From positions 1 to 64,000 of the forward strand of contig CAJJAV010000027.1 in NCBI GenBank assembly GCA_905182125.1: a stretch of 64,000 nucleotides of DNA, read 5' to 3'. Of the stretch, positions 1-8,771 are shown in pieces. A program made the position numbers and the translations under genes. The stretch's first letter is position 1. Each line of letters starts with the position of its first letter. The notes beneath the pieces are model-generated. The model worked only from the letters and a program-made list of their open reading frames with translations, had not been told where the DNA came from and made no database searches. This DNA is from an uncultured Candidatus Poseidoniales archaeon (lineage in GTDB: Archaea; Thermoplasmatota; Poseidoniia; Poseidoniales; Poseidoniaceae).

Positions 1-616
1 AGGCTGATCCAAAAGCAACAGTACCGTCACCGACGGATACTTGCCATACCTTCTTGAATTCTTCAGGAGCGAATTGCTTGATCAAACGGTTGACTTTCTT
101 GATGGTTTCAGTGAAACGAGCCATCATGTCTTCTGGAGTCACTTGAAGTTCGTTGATCAGTCGATCGACCTTGTTGATGAAAAGAACAGGACGTACCTTT
201 TCTTTGAGAGCCTGGCGAACCACGGTCTCGGTTTGAGGCATTGGCCCTTCAACAGCACATGCGAGGATGAAACATCCGTCGACAGCACGCATAGCACGTG
301 TGACGTCGCCACCGAAGTCAACGTGACCAGGTGTATCGATGAGGTTGATGAGGTAGTCTGTACCTTCAACGGCGTGAACCATCGAAGCAGATGCTGCGTT
401 AATTGTGATACCACGAGCGGATTCTTGTTCGTCGAAATCGAGTACACGAGCAGAGCCAGCAAGCTCTGTAGACATCATTCCAGCACCTGCGATCAGGTTG
501 TCTGAAAGGGTCGTCTTTCCGTGGTCAATGTGTGCTGCGATGCACAGATTTCGAATTTGCGGCAAAATGTGCATGACCTCTGTGGCCTTCTTGATGTTGT
601 CTTCCTTTCGTCCCAT
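1..616 (-). CDS. fusA: Elongation factor 2 (aEF-2), N-terminal part, cut by window edge
   Basis: GTPase that drives ribosome translocation in the cytoplasm. The visible 205 residues hold the G domain: G1 AHIDHGKTT near residue 26, switch I RGITI, G3 DTPGH and G4 NKVD. The sequence is close to archaeal/eukaryal EF-2 rather than bacterial EF-G. The ATG at 616 ([10 protein letters not shown]) is the natural start, since the family N-terminus runs into the P-loop at this distance. The diphthamide-bearing C-terminal domain lies outside the window. The gene follows rps12-rps7 on the same strand, as in the archaeal str cluster, with a 160-base gap. A diphthamide ligase gene, whose product would modify this protein, is at 11.9 kb. 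Confidence 0.97.
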   Translation of the reverse strand, partial: MGRKEDNIKKATEVMHILPQIRNLCIAAHIDHGKTTLSDNLIAGAGMMSTELAGSARVLDFDEQESARGITINAASASMVHAVEGTDYLINLIDTPGHVDFGGDVTRAMRAVDGCFILACAVEGPMPQTETVVRQALKEKVRPVLFINKVDRLINELQVTPEDMMARFTETIKKVNRLIKQFAPEEFKKVWQVSVGDGTVAFGSA

Positions 617-738
617 GGAATCACCCGTGACTTCTCGTCGTTCTTGGCCACCTGAATGGGGTTCTTAAGTGACTCGCTACAGAGGTGAAGAAAGCAATGC
701 TGTATGCCATACAAAGTTGACACCCTACGATTGATGTG

Positions 739-755
739 ACCGGTATGGTACCGGT
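739..755. repeat. Perfect inverted repeat in the rps7/EF-2 gap
   Basis: ACCGGTA and TACCGGT are perfect reverse complements separated by three bases. The dyad sits about 22 bases past the rps7 stop and 120 bases before the EF-2 start. No T-run follows on the minus strand, so it is a weak terminator candidate. An operator or RNA-processing hairpin that sets EF-2 output apart from the ribosomal proteins is equally possible. Nothing else recognisable lies in the 617-776 gap. Confidence 0.4.
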
Positions 756-776
756 GGATTGACCTCGTTGATTTAT

Positions 777-1415
777 TCAGCGAGCGGAGGCAGCGATGCG
801 CTCCAATTCTTCCTTCTTCGACACAGCGTAGGAGGTCACGTCACCAGCGGCTGCCTTTGTCAGTTCATTGGTGATGCAACTGGTCAAGGTGCGCTTCGAC
901 TTGTGGGTACCTTGTTGTGCGCCCTTAGCAAGATTGCGTAGAGCGACGTCGAGGCGGCGTGAAGGTGAGGAGTCAACAGCCTTTGGTTGAGAGACAGCTC
1001 CGAACTTGATCCGAGTGATTTCTTCCATTGGTGCAGCGTTGCAAAGAGCATTGACGAAGGTTTGCAATGGGTTTTCGCCGGACTTTGCTTCCATTGTGTC
1101 CAAAGAGGTTTCAAAGGCTTTCATAGCGCCTTGCTTCTTTCCAGTGTATGGACCGGTTCGCATGAGTTTGTTGATGTAGCGCTCAACAACGGAGAGCTTT
1201 GCTTTTCCAAACCATGCATTTGCGTGGCGTCCACCAGTGTGAGGAACGCCGACGGTTGTGAGGTTGATGTACGGTGCGAGACCAGGATCTTTGCAGGTGA
1301 TGGCAGATGCATCCCACTTGCCAAAGACAAGGGTGCCGATTCCGGCAATGGGTCGAACTTCTTCGACTTCTTCTATTTCTTCCACGGGTTCGGTGACTGG
1401 TTCTGTTTCGGACAT
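777..1415 (-). CDS. rps7: 30S ribosomal protein uS7
   Basis: Small-subunit head protein that binds the 3' domain of 16S rRNA near the decoding centre and E site. About 212 residues, matching the archaeal form (longer than bacterial S7). The conserved core GGRHANAWFGKAKLSVVER and the C-terminal RNLAKGAQQGTHKSKR region are clear. The N-terminus carries a Glu-rich extension of about 20 residues before the conserved RPIAGIGTLVFGKW. The ATG at 1415 is preceded by GAGGTG at proper spacing. The frame stays open upstream into rps12, but that part is antisense-free overlap and not S7-like. It starts 10 bases after the rps12 stop, so the two are co-transcribed. Confidence 0.96.
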   Translation of the reverse strand: MSETEPVTEPVEEIEEVEEVRPIAGIGTLVFGKWDASAITCKDPGLAPYINLTTVGVPHTGGRHANAWFGKAKLSVVERYINKLMRTGPYTGKKQGAMKAFETSLDTMEAKSGENPLQTFVNALCNAAPMEEITRIKFGAVSQPKAVDSSPSRRLDVALRNLAKGAQQGTHKSKRTLTSCITNELTKAAAGDVTSYAVSKKEELERIAASAR

Positions 1416-1425
1416 AATAGACACC

Positions 1426-1854
1426 TCAGCGGATTGGCTTTTCTTTGCGGCCACGGACCATTTCGTCGAGCGAAACACCGTTGACTTGGATGACCTTGTA
1501 GCGGACACCAGGAATATCTCCGTATGAACGGCCCATGCGACCGCCGATACCTTCGACCATGACTTCATCGTGTTCGTCGATGAAGTTGATTGCACCATCG
1601 CCGGGAGCGAAAGCGGTGAGTTTGTTTCCGTTCTTAATCAAGGAGATCTTGACTGCCTTGCGGATTCCGGAGTTCGGTTGCTTGGCTTCGATACCGACCT
1701 TTTCGATAACGATGCCTTTGGCTTGAATGGATCCACGAAGAGGATCGTGCCTAGCGCGTAGCTTGAGCATACGCTTCTTGTAACGGCGGTCTGACCACCT
1801 AAACTTTTGACGGTCTTTTGCCATCTTTGCACCTGCGAAGAGTCCTCTACCCAT
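1426..1854 (-). CDS. rps12: 30S ribosomal protein uS12
   Basis: Decoding-centre ribosomal protein that monitors codon-anticodon pairing. It has 142 residues, typical of archaeal S12. The diagnostic segments [13 protein letters not shown] and [19 protein letters not shown], the loop facing the decoding site, are intact. The start is set at [11 protein letters not shown] (1854) because archaeal S12 begins this way; an in-frame ATG at 1872 would add six residues. It is the first gene of the rps12-rps7-EF-2 cluster, with an AT-rich TATA-like element about 45 bases upstream. Confidence 0.96.
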   Translation of the reverse strand: MGRGLFAGAKMAKDRQKFRWSDRRYKKRMLKLRARHDPLRGSIQAKGIVIEKVGIEAKQPNSGIRKAVKISLIKNGNKLTAFAPGDGAINFIDEHDEVMVEGIGGRMGRSYGDIPGVRYKVIQVNGVSLDEMVRGRKEKPIR

Positions 1855-1895
1855 GATAATCACCGCATTCAAGCAATTCGCCGACTTGAAGCCCC

Positions 1896-1905
1896 TATTT
1901 AATAA
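1896..1905 (-). promoter_or_regulatory. TATA-like box for the rps12 cluster
   Basis: On the minus strand the sequence reads TTATTAAATA within otherwise GC-balanced DNA. It lies 42-51 bases before the rps12 start, so transcription would begin around 1870-1875 with a short leader. The position fits an archaeal TBP site. It is called from sequence and spacing only. Confidence 0.5.
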
Positions 1906-1954
1906 CCACCCTGCGAGTGACTGCGGGGCGTATTTCTTTGTGGAGGAGTTTTGG

Positions 1955-1963
1955 TATTAAATT
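1955..1963 (+). promoter_or_regulatory. TATA-like box for the UbiD-family gene
   Basis: TATTAAATT lies 48-56 bases before the ATG at 2011 and diverges from the rps12 promoter about 50 bases away. It is the only AT-rich octamer-like stretch in the spacer. The call rests on composition and spacing. Confidence 0.4.
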
Positions 1964-2010
1964 GTGGTTGAATGGGTCTGTTCTCCCTGTTCTGAAGCGT
2001 TACCTGAACG

Positions 2011-3363
2011 ATGGGAATGAGAAAGAAGGTTCAAGCGGCGAAGGCCCGTGGGCGAGCCATGGCGTTTCGTGACCACTTGGGTGCCGCCCAAATTGAATCC
2101 GCACCGGTAAGCATAATTCATGGAATGTGGGAACATTCTCGAGCGTCCAAACACGCTCTTACTGTTTTTGACAATTTGATTGAATCCCCCGGTCAGCGAG
2201 CGGCAGTCAACATCCTCACCCGAGATCGATTGTGTGAAGCCATTGGCATCTCACCTGAAGCCTACATCGACACCCTCGGTTGGGCAATGCAGAACCCAAG
2301 CGAACCGGTCATCGTCGACGCATCAGAGGCTGAGTGTTTTGAAAACATCCAGGAATCCGTAGACATAACTGCTCTCCCGATCCCGCACCATTGGCCACAA
2401 GACCGTGGCCGCTATTCTTCAGCGAGCGTCATCATCGCTGAAGACAACGGTATTCGTAACATGTCGTTCCATCGCCAATTCGTACGTGATTCCAATCATC
2501 TTGTTGTCCGCCTGGTTCCTCGACACCTGCGAACAATGACCATGAAGGCACGTGCTTCTGGCGGGGAAGTCAACATCGTTGTCGTCAATGCACCAGACCC
2601 CGTTGTCCTCTTGGCGGCAGCCATGTCCTTCGATGACAACATCGACGAACTCACCATCGCCGCAGCACTGCATGAGAAGTTGTATGGGAAACCATTGAGG
2701 TTAACCCGCATGCCAAACGGTGTGCTCGCTCCAGCTGATGCAGAATATGTTCTGTGGGGCCGCATCACCGGCGAAAACGACGACGAAGGGCCTTACGTCG
2801 ACATCACTGGTACCGTGGACGATGTTCGTCAGGAGCCTGTGATTGAAATCGACGGTGTCGTTCACCAGCGACAATCATCCCATCTTCCACGCCCTGATTC
2901 CTGGCGAAGCCGAGCATAAGACCCTGATGGGTCTGCCTCGCGCCCCGACCATCAAGGCGGCGATCAACGAAGTCTGTGAGTGCCTCGACGTCCACATGAC
3001 CGAGGGCGGTTGCGGCTGGCTCGCGGCCGTCGTCAAGATTCGCCGAGCGAACGAAGATGATCCTAAGAAATGCCATCATGGCCGCTCTTGGCCGGCCATC
3101 GAAGCATGAAGATGGTCACCATTGTTGATGAAGACATCGACATCAGTGACCCGGTTCGTGTCGAATGGGCGAAAGTAACTCGTTGGCAACCCGACACAGA
3201 CACCATCATTCTCTCCCACCAAAAAGGCAGTTCTCTCGATCCATCTCGAGGGACAGCGACGGACTTACCTCCAAGGTCGGCTTCGATGCAACCCTGCCTT
3301 GGGGCGTGGACCATGAAGGCTTCAAATCGGTTCAATGATGCGAACCTTCCGCAGGTTTGTTAG
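2011..3363 (+). pseudogene. ubiD: UbiD-family decarboxylase, broken by about five indels
   Basis: UbiD enzymes are prenylated-FMN-dependent non-oxidative decarboxylases. The first 285 residues are in one frame and show family features (SASVIIAEDN, GIRNMSFHR, VVRLVPRHL, AAALHEKLYGKPL). After that the reading jumps at about 2866, 3068-3070, 3091-3096, 3256 and 3331. Joining the frames gives a coherent UbiD C-terminus, including GEAEHKTLMGLPRAPTIKAA, KMVTIVDEDIDISDP and VGFDATLPWGVDHEGFK. Most breaks look like one extra base in a short run (CC, AAA, TT). Amino-acid coherence between breaks argues for a recent lesion or sequencing error over old decay. In archaea with the futalosine pathway a UbiD homologue (MqnL) decarboxylates dihydroxynaphthoate. 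That role is possible here because mqnA, mqnD and mqnE are in the window, but it is inference. Confidence 0.8.
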
Positions 3364-3385
3364 GTGAACCTCCTCAGTTCAGGCT

Positions 3386-4434
3386 ATGTCCGGGGACAAT
3401 GCCGCGTTGTTGCAGCACCCCCGACGCAACTTGGGCATCCGCTATCGAACTCTCAAGCACAGAAATTTGCCCGTCTGGCTGCAAAGGACGAAGCCCGTTT
3501 TGCGGAAAATATGGCATGGGCTGAGCAAAACGCTCGCCAAGCGTCTGCTCCATGATTTCACAGACGAACAGAATTGGCGTTGCCTCGCAGACTTGAAACT
3601 CATTCTTGGGCGACAGCGATGGTATCTGGCTGCTTTGCTCGAGGATCTGTTTCGTCGTGCTTGGTCGAGATCGCTGACCAAGTCAGCTCAACTTCAAGGG
3701 GATTGACTTCCTCCTCGTCGGTGGTCGAACTGCTGGAGGCGGCCTTCCTGGCACGACCCGCTCGCAGCCCGACGCGTGGTGGCTTCTGATGCACGTGAAG
3801 GCGAGGCTACGGATGGGGCCTTAGCAGACTTCGCTGCTCGGTGCCGCCGACTCGATTTCAGCGACCAAAGCGCGCCAACATCGTCTACGGGCGAAGGCGC
3901 TTGGAACGCATCCGCTCAAGCGGGCGCGAAGACCGCTTTATTGAACTGGCTCGCCACCTGCTTGGCCCACCGCCCCAACAACCACGAACTCTGGATGGAG
4001 ATGAGGGCGGCTGTTTGAACGCCGTGGCGAAAGCCGATGAGGCTTGGTCGTGCTACGACCACGTCCAGAGCCTCCGCCCGCACACCCAGCCCCGCGATGA
4101 GTACCTTGTTCGCCTCAAGCAGAGCAATGGACGGTGACAAGACAGCAGCCCGTGGACCCGCCCATCCGTCGAAAAGCGTTCTGAATTCCTCACAGCAGAT
4201 GCAATCCCTCTGCCTCAACGGATCTCCACATCCGTCCCCGATTCAGCACCCGTCCTGGAGCCTCAGGACGGTCGAGCAGTCCAGAAAGGACCCCGATCTG
4301 GCCCGGCTCGAAGCACCTGACTGGACGCCGGCGATGCTTCTGAAGCGTTCTTCTTCGCTCGCCGCCTTGTTGCCCAAGGCGAAGCCTGGGCTGAACCGTG
4401 GGTCGAGAAAGCCAAGCTTGCATTTGAGGTCTGA
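3386..4434 (+). pseudogene. TPR-like helical repeat protein, broken by many frameshifts
   Basis: No single frame spans this stretch, but plausible protein segments follow one another in alternating frames. It opens with ATG at 3386 (MSGDNAALLQHP). Next come a helical stretch (ARLAAKDEARFAENMAWAEQ), a TPR-like unit near 3570-3660 (NWRCLADLKLILGRQRWYLA), another near 3960-4080 (RPNNHELWMEMRAA then NAVAKADEAWSCYDHV), and a C-terminal helix ending at TGA 4432-4434 (LVAQGEAWAEPWVEKAKLAF). Removing one C from the C-run at 3418-3422 and one A at 3455-3456 joins the first three segments. TPRs are scaffolds for protein contacts; the partner is unknown. The stop lies two bases before the Nudix start, so the genes were probably co-transcribed. 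My frame path through 3550-3780 is uncertain. Confidence 0.55.
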
Positions 4435-4436
4435 CG

Positions 4437-4844
4437 ATGGGTCAGACCGATCCGGTTTTTGTTTTGGCATGGGTCACGGTTCGCACCGAAGCATGCACCC
4501 CGATGGGAAAAGGCGGTCGAGTGTTGTTCGTAGAGCATCCAGAGCGTGGTTGGGAGATTCCTGGTGGCCACGTGGAACCAGGAGAGTCGCCTGATGAAGC
4601 AATGCTACGGGAATTGCTTGAAGAAACCGGTCTCAAAGGTGAAGTTCGAAGTTGGAACAAAACCTACTATCCAAAAGGATGGGTCGCTCACGTTGTGGTT
4701 GATCCCACTGAAGCTGAGGAATGGTGTGTCGCTGATACAAAAGTGTCCAAGGTGGCCTGGTGGGCGAGTGTACCTCCGCTTATTGAATGGACGTATGATG
4801 AATTCATGGACCTATCCCAATGGTGCACTACGCACTTAAATTAA
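4437..4844 (+). CDS. Nudix hydrolase
   Basis: Hydrolyses a nucleoside diphosphate linked to some moiety X, using divalent metal. The Nudix box G-x5-E-x7-REUxEExGU is complete: GGHVEPGESPDEAML followed by RELLEETGL (residues about 43-65). At 135 residues it is a single-domain family member. Substrate cannot be read from the sequence; the short C-terminal part after the box (HVVVDPTEAEEW) is not diagnostic. The ATG at 4437 lies two bases after the stop of the broken TPR gene. The gene is intact, so the cluster of frameshifts ends here. Confidence 0.9.
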   Translation: MGQTDPVFVLAWVTVRTEACTPMGKGGRVLFVEHPERGWEIPGGHVEPGESPDEAMLRELLEETGLKGEVRSWNKTYYPKGWVAHVVVDPTEAEEWCVADTKVSKVAWWASVPPLIEWTYDEFMDLSQWCTTHLN

Positions 4845-4942
4845 GGGGTAAACCCTTTCATTTGGTCACGGTGACCTCACGGATTGATCCTCAACAGAAG
4901 AATCAGTTTTCTTCCTCTTCAGAACTTGCAGTCCTTCACCTT

Positions 4943-6007
4943 TCAAAGCATTGTGAGGGTCGCCAAACGAACGCCCCATGCTTCCTTGAGGACTTCATCA
5001 TCAAGGCATGACTGAGCAATAGCGGCAAGCATTGGATCTTCAATGTCATCCGGATTTTGCAAGAGGGTGTCAAACGTCTCCAAACGGTCAAGACGATGCG
5101 ATAACGTTAGCATTGCTCGTAAGTCGGGTCGGTCTTCACCGGCTGTTGAATCTGGTAGTTGTTTGCAACACCAATCAAACACGCCATCAATGTCATCTGG
5201 ATGAACGCTGAGGGTTGGTTCCTCATCGTCCACACTGCGAGGTTTTGCCTCAGCCACTTGGATTTTCATTCGCGCTGCATCTGCACTGACCGAAGCACTT
5301 GAGAAATCCAAAAACAAGGCACCAGCCTCAACAGCCATCTGTGTTTGATGTGCCAGTATGGCGTGATTGTGGGCGTTCCATGCGTGCCTTGCTGCATCAA
5401 ACATGTGGCCAAGCCCAGCTCGAATTCGGCTGGCACCAAGGCGAGAAATGGCTACGGTTTCATGAGCGTGTCCGGCATCTCTTGCGATTTCCGAATAAGT
5501 CGTCAACGCCATCAAGGATTCGCCGCAAGCGACATGGTAAGCAGCCTTATTGATCAGTGAAAGGTCATGGTCTCTGCTGGCTTTAGCGACAGATTTCAAC
5601 CTTGTCTCAGCCCATGCGAGATCTTCTGCGGCACCCTCATTGTCACCTTGTTCGTACTTTGAAAGCCCACGTTCCATACGGAGCCTGCCTTCTAATGCCA
5701 AATCTCTGGTTTCTTTTGCACGGGTGATTTCCAATGCTTCATCGATGGCCGTTTCTAATCGATGGTCGCCGAGCATTCGACGACGAACCAAGTTCAATGT
5801 AGCCTCTTCAGCTGGTGAAAGAACGGTTTGAATCAACGCTAAAAGTTCCGCAGCATCGAGGAACAATGCTGCTTCTGCCAGTGGAAGCCAACTTGTCCAG
5901 TTCATTTCATCTCGCCAAAGGGTGAGTGTCTCAATGTTGACAGGACCTTCTTCACGCCACTTCGAGATGAAGTATCCAGGCGCTGTTGGCATGTTGATCT
6001 CACTCAT
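4943..6007 (-). CDS. Alpha-helical repeat (TPR-like) protein, function unknown
   Basis: 354 residues, soluble, strongly alpha-helical and acidic, with no signal peptide or membrane segment. Units such as RMERGLSKYEQGDNEGAAED and AAYHVACGESLMALTTYSEI have the small/large residue spacing of TPR helices, though weak. It is the last gene of the long leftward operon from the proteasome alpha gene. Its ATG overlaps the DHH stop (TGATG), so translation is coupled. The position suggests an RNA-processing or chaperone-linked role, but that is only context. I do not recognise the family. The broken TPR gene at 3.4-4.4 kb is of similar style and may be a distant relative. Confidence 0.75.
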   Translation of the reverse strand: MSEINMPTAPGYFISKWREEGPVNIETLTLWRDEMNWTSWLPLAEAALFLDAAELLALIQTVLSPAEEATLNLVRRRMLGDHRLETAIDEALEITRAKETRDLALEGRLRMERGLSKYEQGDNEGAAEDLAWAETRLKSVAKASRDHDLSLINKAAYHVACGESLMALTTYSEIARDAGHAHETVAISRLGASRIRAGLGHMFDAARHAWNAHNHAILAHQTQMAVEAGALFLDFSSASVSADAARMKIQVAEAKPRSVDDEEPTLSVHPDDIDGVFDWCCKQLPDSTAGEDRPDLRAMLTLSHRLDRLETFDTLLQNPDDIEDPMLAAIAQSCLDDEVLKEAWGVRLATLTML

Positions 6008-7014
6008 CAGAGGTCCTCCTTACGTTTCGCTATGGCTACTTGAGCGATGAAGGCGGACTCAGCAGCAATTCGATCTGTGTTGCCAGACCAGCCTGCTGCG
6101 CCATCATGGCCACCGCCCTCCCCACCAATACGTTCTGCAATGGCAGACATGAGGTGGCCTAGGTGGATGCCTTGCTGAGTGCTTGAACGTGGAGCGCGTG
6201 CTGTGAGGCGGGTCTGGCCGTCTCGGAACCGGCTTACCAGTGCAATTTCAGCCCCTGTGCCGACAAGCATACCTGCCAGTCGACCTTCGAGCGTACCTGA
6301 ATAGGTGTGGACGATGTTCCAGGGGCCCGATTCAACCGATTTGGCTCTCGAGAGTCCCCGTAAAAGACTTCCACGTTCACTCGGAGAAGTCGTTTCAGAT
6401 TCTATAAACTGGAGGAAAGAGGCGTAGTCGATGCTTGAATCAGTTAGCATATGTTGTGCGGATTCAAACGCACCAGCATCAGCGTGTCGGAATCGACCGG
6501 TGTCGGTGATCAACCCTGCGAGGAGCATTTTTCGTACATCATCAGATCGGGCCATCGGTGCGTAGGCCATCAAATACCGATCGATGATTTGGGTTGTGGC
6601 CCGGACTTCCCATTGGAGGTTCATGTCCCCATCCTTGAGTTCCCAATCAGAAGTAGCATGGTGATCGATGATGCACATTGGCACCCCTTCAGGCAATTGT
6701 ACGCCAACTTGACCCGGGGCAGCAGCATCGACTATGATCAGACCGCCCATGGCGGCAGGCCACGATGTTCGTTCTGCAGCAATTTTACGAAACGGTGCTT
6801 GTAGGTTCTCGACAACCCGTTTTGCGGTGCGACCAATATGGATGCCGCACGCCATCAACCGAGGGTGTGAAGCGGAAAGAGCGATGGCGGAACCAATGGT
6901 GTCCATATCGCCGTTTTTTCCTGTTAGAACCGGTACGGGGCCGCGTTCACAAGCTTCAGTCAACCATGCATGGAATGCATGGAGTTGCTCTTGCTCAGCG
7001 GCGTTCATGTTCAC
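6007..7014 (-). CDS. DHH-family phosphoesterase with DHHA1 domain
   Basis: DHH proteins are Mn-dependent phosphodiesterases acting on single-stranded nucleic acid or small nucleotides. The motifs are present: GDMDTIGSA near residue 35 (the D-x-D metal site), IVDAAAPG, the DHH motif in CIIDHHATSDW near residue 118, AGLITDTGRFRH, and the C-terminal DHHA1 glycine motif GGEGGGHDGAAGW near residue 300. At 335 residues it resembles archaeal RecJ-like or nano-RNase proteins. The GTG at 7014 overlaps the prefoldin stop by four bases; an ATG two codons on (7008) is an equal candidate. Its place beside exosome and prefoldin genes suggests RNA turnover, for example clearing short oligonucleotides left by the exosome. 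That is inference. Confidence 0.88.
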   Translation of the reverse strand: MNMNAAEQEQLHAFHAWLTEACERGPVPVLTGKNGDMDTIGSAIALSASHPRLMACGIHIGRTAKRVVENLQAPFRKIAAERTSWPAAMGGLIIVDAAAPGQVGVQLPEGVPMCIIDHHATSDWELKDGDMNLQWEVRATTQIIDRYLMAYAPMARSDDVRKMLLAGLITDTGRFRHADAGAFESAQHMLTDSSIDYASFLQFIESETTSPSERGSLLRGLSRAKSVESGPWNIVHTYSGTLEGRLAGMLVGTGAEIALVSRFRDGQTRLTARAPRSSTQQGIHLGHLMSAIAERIGGEGGGHDGAAGWSGNTDRIAAESAFIAQVAIAKRKEDL

Positions 7015-7325
7015 TCCGATCCTTTGAGAACGGCCTGTAGCTCTTCATAGGTCGCCATCAACTGGGCTTCCCTTTCAGTGAATCGATTGAGATGTTCATT
7101 GAGTGTGACCAAAGTTTGTTCTAATTCGCTAAGAAGTGTTGGACGATCGCCGACTTCAACGAGGACACCGCCCATTTGTTGATGCAGTGCGAGTTCAGCA
7201 GGCTGGTTACGAACCGAGTCAACGGTCGTTTCCAATTCCACGACTTGAGCGCGTAGGTTTGCCACCTGTTGTCGAGCTGCTTGTACTTCGCCGACCACGG
7301 CTTGGAGTTGTTCCATGTTGTCCAT
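7011..7325 (-). CDS. pfdB: Prefoldin beta subunit
   Basis: Subunit of the hexameric prefoldin chaperone, which captures unfolded chains and passes them to the thermosome. 104 residues form two long coiled-coil helices (heptads from residues about 8-45 and 62-100) around a short beta hairpin (GGVLVEVGDRPTLLSELEQT), as in archaeal beta prefoldin. The gene order eL37 - Pcc1 - prefoldin beta after the exosome genes is a known archaeal arrangement. This supports the call, because coiled-coil sequence alone is weak evidence. Confidence 0.87.
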   Translation of the reverse strand: MDNMEQLQAVVGEVQAARQQVANLRAQVVELETTVDSVRNQPAELALHQQMGGVLVEVGDRPTLLSELEQTLVTLNEHLNRFTEREAQLMATYEELQAVLKGSE

Positions 7326-7334
7326 TGTGTTCCC

Positions 7335-7610
7335 TCACGCGTTGGGCGTAGATGAATGCTCGCCTTGCTTTGAATCACTGAGCAATGCCAAGAGGGAATC
7401 AACAGCAATCAATCCACGAACTCGAGTGTTCCATACTGCTCGCGAATCTTTTGCTTTCGATTCCTCAAAGGCGATGCTAAATTTAGTCGACGTGGGGTTC
7501 CAAATGACATCGATGTCTGTTGTCAAAGCGTCCGCAAGAGCTTTTGTGTTTGCTTTTGAAGTCGACTCAACCTGAAGGGTCAGCCGCCAGGTTTCTGTCA
7601 CGGTGTTCAC
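7335..7610 (-). CDS. pcc1: KEOPS complex subunit Pcc1
   Basis: Pcc1 is the small dimerising subunit of KEOPS, which makes t6A at position 37 of ANN-decoding tRNAs. 91 residues alternate strand and helix (WRLTLQVESTSKANTKALAD, TKFSIAFEESKAKDSRAVWN, GLIAVDSLLALL), matching the Pcc1 layout. There is no short-motif signature, so the call leans on size, secondary-structure pattern and its position between eL37 and prefoldin beta. The start is GTG at 7610, 15 bases after the eL37 stop. Confidence 0.8.
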   Translation of the reverse strand: MNTVTETWRLTLQVESTSKANTKALADALTTDIDVIWNPTSTKFSIAFEESKAKDSRAVWNTRVRGLIAVDSLLALLSDSKQGEHSSTPNA

Positions 7611-7625
7611 CGTACAGACCCCTGT

Positions 7626-7985
7626 TCACTCTTCTTCGGTGATTTCGCCTGCTGCCAATGCACGTTCGTAGTCCATGGCTGCTTGTTGGGCGATGTACGC
7701 CATATCAGCGGTTGTAGCGCCTTCAACGGATCGTCGTAGAATTCTGTTGTTTGCATCGGAGGCTCGGGTGAATGGTTCCCAAGCGCCGCCTGCAAAGGTG
7801 TGGTCGCACTTACTGCAGGACCAGATACCGATGGACTTGCGTGTCACCTTGCGGTATTGACACACAGGGCATGTGTACTTTGCACTCTTCTTAGCGAGTG
7901 CTGTGCCGGAGTTTCGTCGGACGGATACACCATATCGTGCTCCGAATCGTGCTGTTGCGCCTGCTTTCTGTGTTCGCTTTGCCAA
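7626..7985 (-). CDS. rpl37ae: 50S ribosomal protein eL37 (L37Ae type) with zinc ribbon
   Basis: Zinc-ribbon ribosomal protein of the large subunit. The N-terminus MAKRTQKAGATARFGARYG is canonical for L37Ae and fixes the start, which is a TTG directly after the Rrp42 stop. The ribbon is CPVC (about residue 39) and CSKC (about 57), followed by HTFAGGAWEP. At 119 residues it has a C-terminal extension of roughly 30 residues rich in Ala and Glu, beyond the usual 85-95. The TTG start with no spacer implies reinitiation by ribosomes finishing Rrp42. Confidence 0.93.
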   Translation of the reverse strand: MAKRTQKAGATARFGARYGVSVRRNSGTALAKKSAKYTCPVCQYRKVTRKSIGIWSCSKCDHTFAGGAWEPFTRASDANNRILRRSVEGATTADMAYIAQQAAMDYERALAAGEITEEE

Positions 7986-8771
7986 TCAGTTCCCCTCCTG
8001 GTTTGCTACGAGTTTTCGGAGTTCAACACATCGGAGATGTGCGACACCAAATATCTCTGCAAATTCGGCGGGCGTGAACACCCCTCTTAATCCCTTTTGC
8101 AGGGAGTGGAGGTGGCCTTCGTCGCCTAGGGTGATGTGAATGCGCTCATCGCCACCCAATTCTTCTTCTTCGGACGGGTCATAGACATAGCGTCCGCCGA
8201 CTCGAGTGAATGATGCCATAATTGGTGTTCCCTTGACCTTCAATGTGTAATCTTCACCGACGTCAAAGCGTTCGGCAGGGACCACTGCGGTTCGCAGAGC
8301 AGCAATAGCAGCGAGGCCACATGCGTCGAAGATGTTTCCACCATCTGACAACACGTGGATGTCGATCATAACGCCCCAGACCTTTTCGCCAGGGACAATG
8401 CACAGACTTTCCATGTCGATGCAACCAGATTCACGGATTCCACGATCGACCACACGGCCAAGTTCAATGGATTGCGGGGAAGGTGGTCCGGGCTCATACT
8501 TTCGGTGAGCGACGGGTCGAAGTTCGGCCCCGCACATGAGGGATCCTTGTGCTGGTCGGTCGGGCCATGGTGTTCGGAGTTCGAACTTGACACCAGCGTA
8601 AACGATGGTATCGCCCATGACGACTTTGGCAGATCCTTCTGCATTGTACAAGCAGTCGGTTTCGAGGGTGACTTCACGGCCTTCCCATTGTCCACGACCA
8701 TCAAGGCGAAGGTCGTCTTCAGCGAGACGAGAGAGTTCTTGGCGAAGCAATGTTGGAACGAGTTCGACCAT
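7986..8771 (-). CDS. rrp42: Exosome subunit Rrp42
   Basis: RNase PH-fold subunit of the archaeal exosome hexamer. It lacks catalysis itself but shapes the active site and RNA path with Rrp41. 261 residues, typical length. Family features: RLDGRGQWEGREVTLETDCL at the N-terminus, GSAKVVMGDTIVYAGVKFEL, ESGCIDMESLCIVPGEKVW and HVLSDGGNIFDACGLAAIAA. The start overlaps the Rrp41 stop (TGATG), so the two partner subunits are translated in tandem. Confidence 0.96.
   Translation of the reverse strand: MVELVPTLLRQELSRLAEDDLRLDGRGQWEGREVTLETDCLYNAEGSAKVVMGDTIVYAGVKFELRTPWPDRPAQGSLMCGAELRPVAHRKYEPGPPSPQSIELGRVVDRGIRESGCIDMESLCIVPGEKVWGVMIDIHVLSDGGNIFDACGLAAIAALRTAVVPAERFDVGEDYTLKVKGTPIMASFTRVGGRYVYDPSEEEELGGDERIHITLGDEGHLHSLQKGLRGVFTPAEFAEIFGVAHLRCVELRKLVANQEGN

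Noticed and set aside
2860..3340. Programmed frameshifting in the UbiD gene
   Set aside because: Breaks are many, close, in different runs and lack slippery sites with downstream structures. Repeated +1-type shifts in one gene are implausible.
2420..4571. Minus-strand open frames opposite the broken UbiD and TPR genes
   Set aside because: None shows a family motif. The plus-strand segments have coherent UbiD and TPR sequence and agree with neighbours.
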